From positions 372,001-436,000 of the forward strand of contig JANFAH010000024.1 in assembly GCA_024663395.1 (NCBI GenBank): a stretch of DNA of 64,000 nucleotides, written 5' to 3'. Below, piece after piece: positions 63,113 to 64,000 of the stretch. The first letter of the stretch is position 1, and every line of letters begins with the position of its first letter. The translations under genes and the position numbers were made by a program. The stretch is from Pisolithus tinctorius. Its lineage: Eukaryota; Basidiomycota; Agaricomycetes; Boletales; Pisolithaceae. The notes under the pieces were generated by a model, which was given only the letters and a program-made list of their open reading frames with translations, ran no database searches and was not told the origin of the DNA.

Positions 63113-64000
63113 CTACACGGCTTCACGCTTCCGGGGCGTCGCACGGAGAATGTCATCCACCCTATACGTCCGTGAGTTCCCATAAACATGATCAAGCCAG
63201 GACACTCGTACCGAATAATCATCTCCGCAGCCTCGCTGGCACTCAGTACGACTTGTCGTTTGAGTTTATAGCTCTCGGTTACACCGAGCTTCTTCATCGA
63301 GGCGATCGTCCCTTCATTCATATCTGCCACGAGTCGAGGTTGAGTGAATGATAGGAGACAATGCAGAGAGAATCTAACATACCTAGCCCGGCATCTGACT
63401 GTCCCTCGTAGTGCGCAGCCCTCAGACGCGTCACGAGATCACTGGAATCGTACCCAGCATTATCAGCAAGAATCGTTGGAATCTGCCTGAGCGCATGTGC
63501 GAACGACTGTACTGCGATAGCCTTCTTGCCCTTGACCTTCCGGGAGGCTTCGTCGATGGCACAGCTCATCAGCATCTCAGAGCATCCACCTCCAAGGACG
63601 ACACGGGTTTCTTTTACGGTCTGGGAAAGCACCGACAGAGCGTCGTGCAGCGAGCGCTCGGCCTCGTCTACCATTTGGTGTGTAGAACCGCGTAAAACGA
63701 CGGTGCAGGCCTCACCAGCGGCGACACCGGAAAATTTTATGAGCTGAATTTGAATGTTAGACAATGACCAAGTTGAGCCGATAAGACAACGCTTGCCTTA
63801 TCTTCGCCAACAATGATCTCCTCGATGAGATCACATCTACCGAGCTTCACTAGATCCGGACGGTCAAAAGTGCTGGCAATCTCTCCTCCAGTGACGAGCG
63901 ACAACCTTTCTACGCCTTCAAAGTCGGCATGCTCGATGACCATGATTCCCTTCTCAGTGAGGATTGATTCGGGATAGTTGTATATGAGTTGGCGGTTAAC
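63113..64000 (-). CDS. CCT2: T-complex protein 1 subunit beta (CCT2), 3' part
   Basis: CCT2 is one of eight subunits of the cytosolic TRiC/CCT chaperonin that folds actin, tubulin and other proteins using ATP. Four minus-strand exons are visible: 63797 to beyond 64000, 63383-63743, 63212-63323 and 63113-63161. They encode [42 protein letters not shown] joined to [71 protein letters not shown] joined to [12 protein letters not shown], ending EAV-stop. These match the apical/intermediate and C-terminal equatorial parts of the beta subunit. Introns are 53, 59 and 50 nt; the first visible one (63744-63796) begins GCAAGC, a GC-AG intron. The 5' part lies off the window. Confidence 0.95.

Overview
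This 64 kb window looks like transposon-dense chromosome of a filamentous basidiomycete, most likely an Agaricomycete (mushroom-forming fungus). The reasons are: short introns of about 45-60 nt with GT(A/G)AG donors and CTRAC-type branch sites; a spliced CCT-beta chaperonin gene; a KDZ (Kyakuja-Dileera-Zisupton) transposase; chromodomain Ty3 retroelements; and several lineage-restricted hypothetical families. The only clear housekeeping gene is CCT2, whose 3' end enters from the right edge (minus strand, 63.1-64 kb). Nearly everything else is mobile or repetitive DNA, or gene debris between insertions. I name the LTR families I-VI here for cross-reference only.

Layout. 0-1.3 kb: the 5' end (LTR, primer-binding site, broken gag) of a minus-strand Ty3 element. 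1.3-5.0 kb: a minus-strand hypothetical gene split by a 1.8 kb LTR-like element (family II, copy A). 5.6-13.7 kb: a complete but decayed chromodomain Ty3 element (family I) inside a ~180 bp tandem array. 15-16 kb: an inverted repeat and a 12 bp minisatellite. 16.3-18.4 kb: a plus-strand hypothetical gene. 18.7-21.4 kb: a solo LTR of family IV with family II copy B nested in it. 22.1-26.4 kb: a KDZ transposase gene broken by an old family I LTR. 26.6-27.1 kb: a minisatellite. 27.1-30.3 kb: a minus-strand family III Ty3 remnant keeping only gag, with a family I LTR in its zinc knuckle. 30.5-32.1 kb: a Myb/SANT-like gene. 33-34.6 kb: two solo LTRs (III, IV). 35-36.3 kb: a 65 bp palindromic satellite carrying two tRNA-SINE-like inserts. 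36.3-37.7 kb: a Tc1/mariner transposase palindrome and a MITE-like segment. 37.7-40.1 kb: satellite plus family II copy C. 41.0-46.9 kb: a young, nearly intact minus-strand Ty3 element (family V). 48.1-58.0 kb: a large minus-strand Ty3 element (family VI) that splits a host-type cysteine-cluster gene and carries an antisense cysteine-cluster/coiled-coil gene. 59-61.5 kb: a GGGCCC-containing satellite. 63.1-64 kb: CCT2.

How it fits together. The insertions can be ordered by nesting and by matching empty sites. Target-site duplications read directly: AGAT (I, 4 bp), CCGG-type (II, probably 4 bp), GATGT and AGCGC (III), GTAGT and TTCCT (IV), CAGTT (V). Differences between paired LTRs are almost all C/T or G/A transitions, and most premature stops are CGA-to-TGA type, which fits deamination of methylated cytosine.

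The most interesting candidates for undescribed biology are: (1) a 159-codon reading frame of identical length in three diverged copies of a 1.8 kb LTR-like element, in the position of U3; (2) antisense genes with a Zn2Cys6-like cluster plus coiled coils between pol and the 3' LTR of two unrelated Ty3 families, with a similar host-type gene beside one of them; (3) a 507 bp-armed palindrome of a mariner transposase that could produce hairpin RNA. All functional statements rest on reading motifs by eye; no database search was run.
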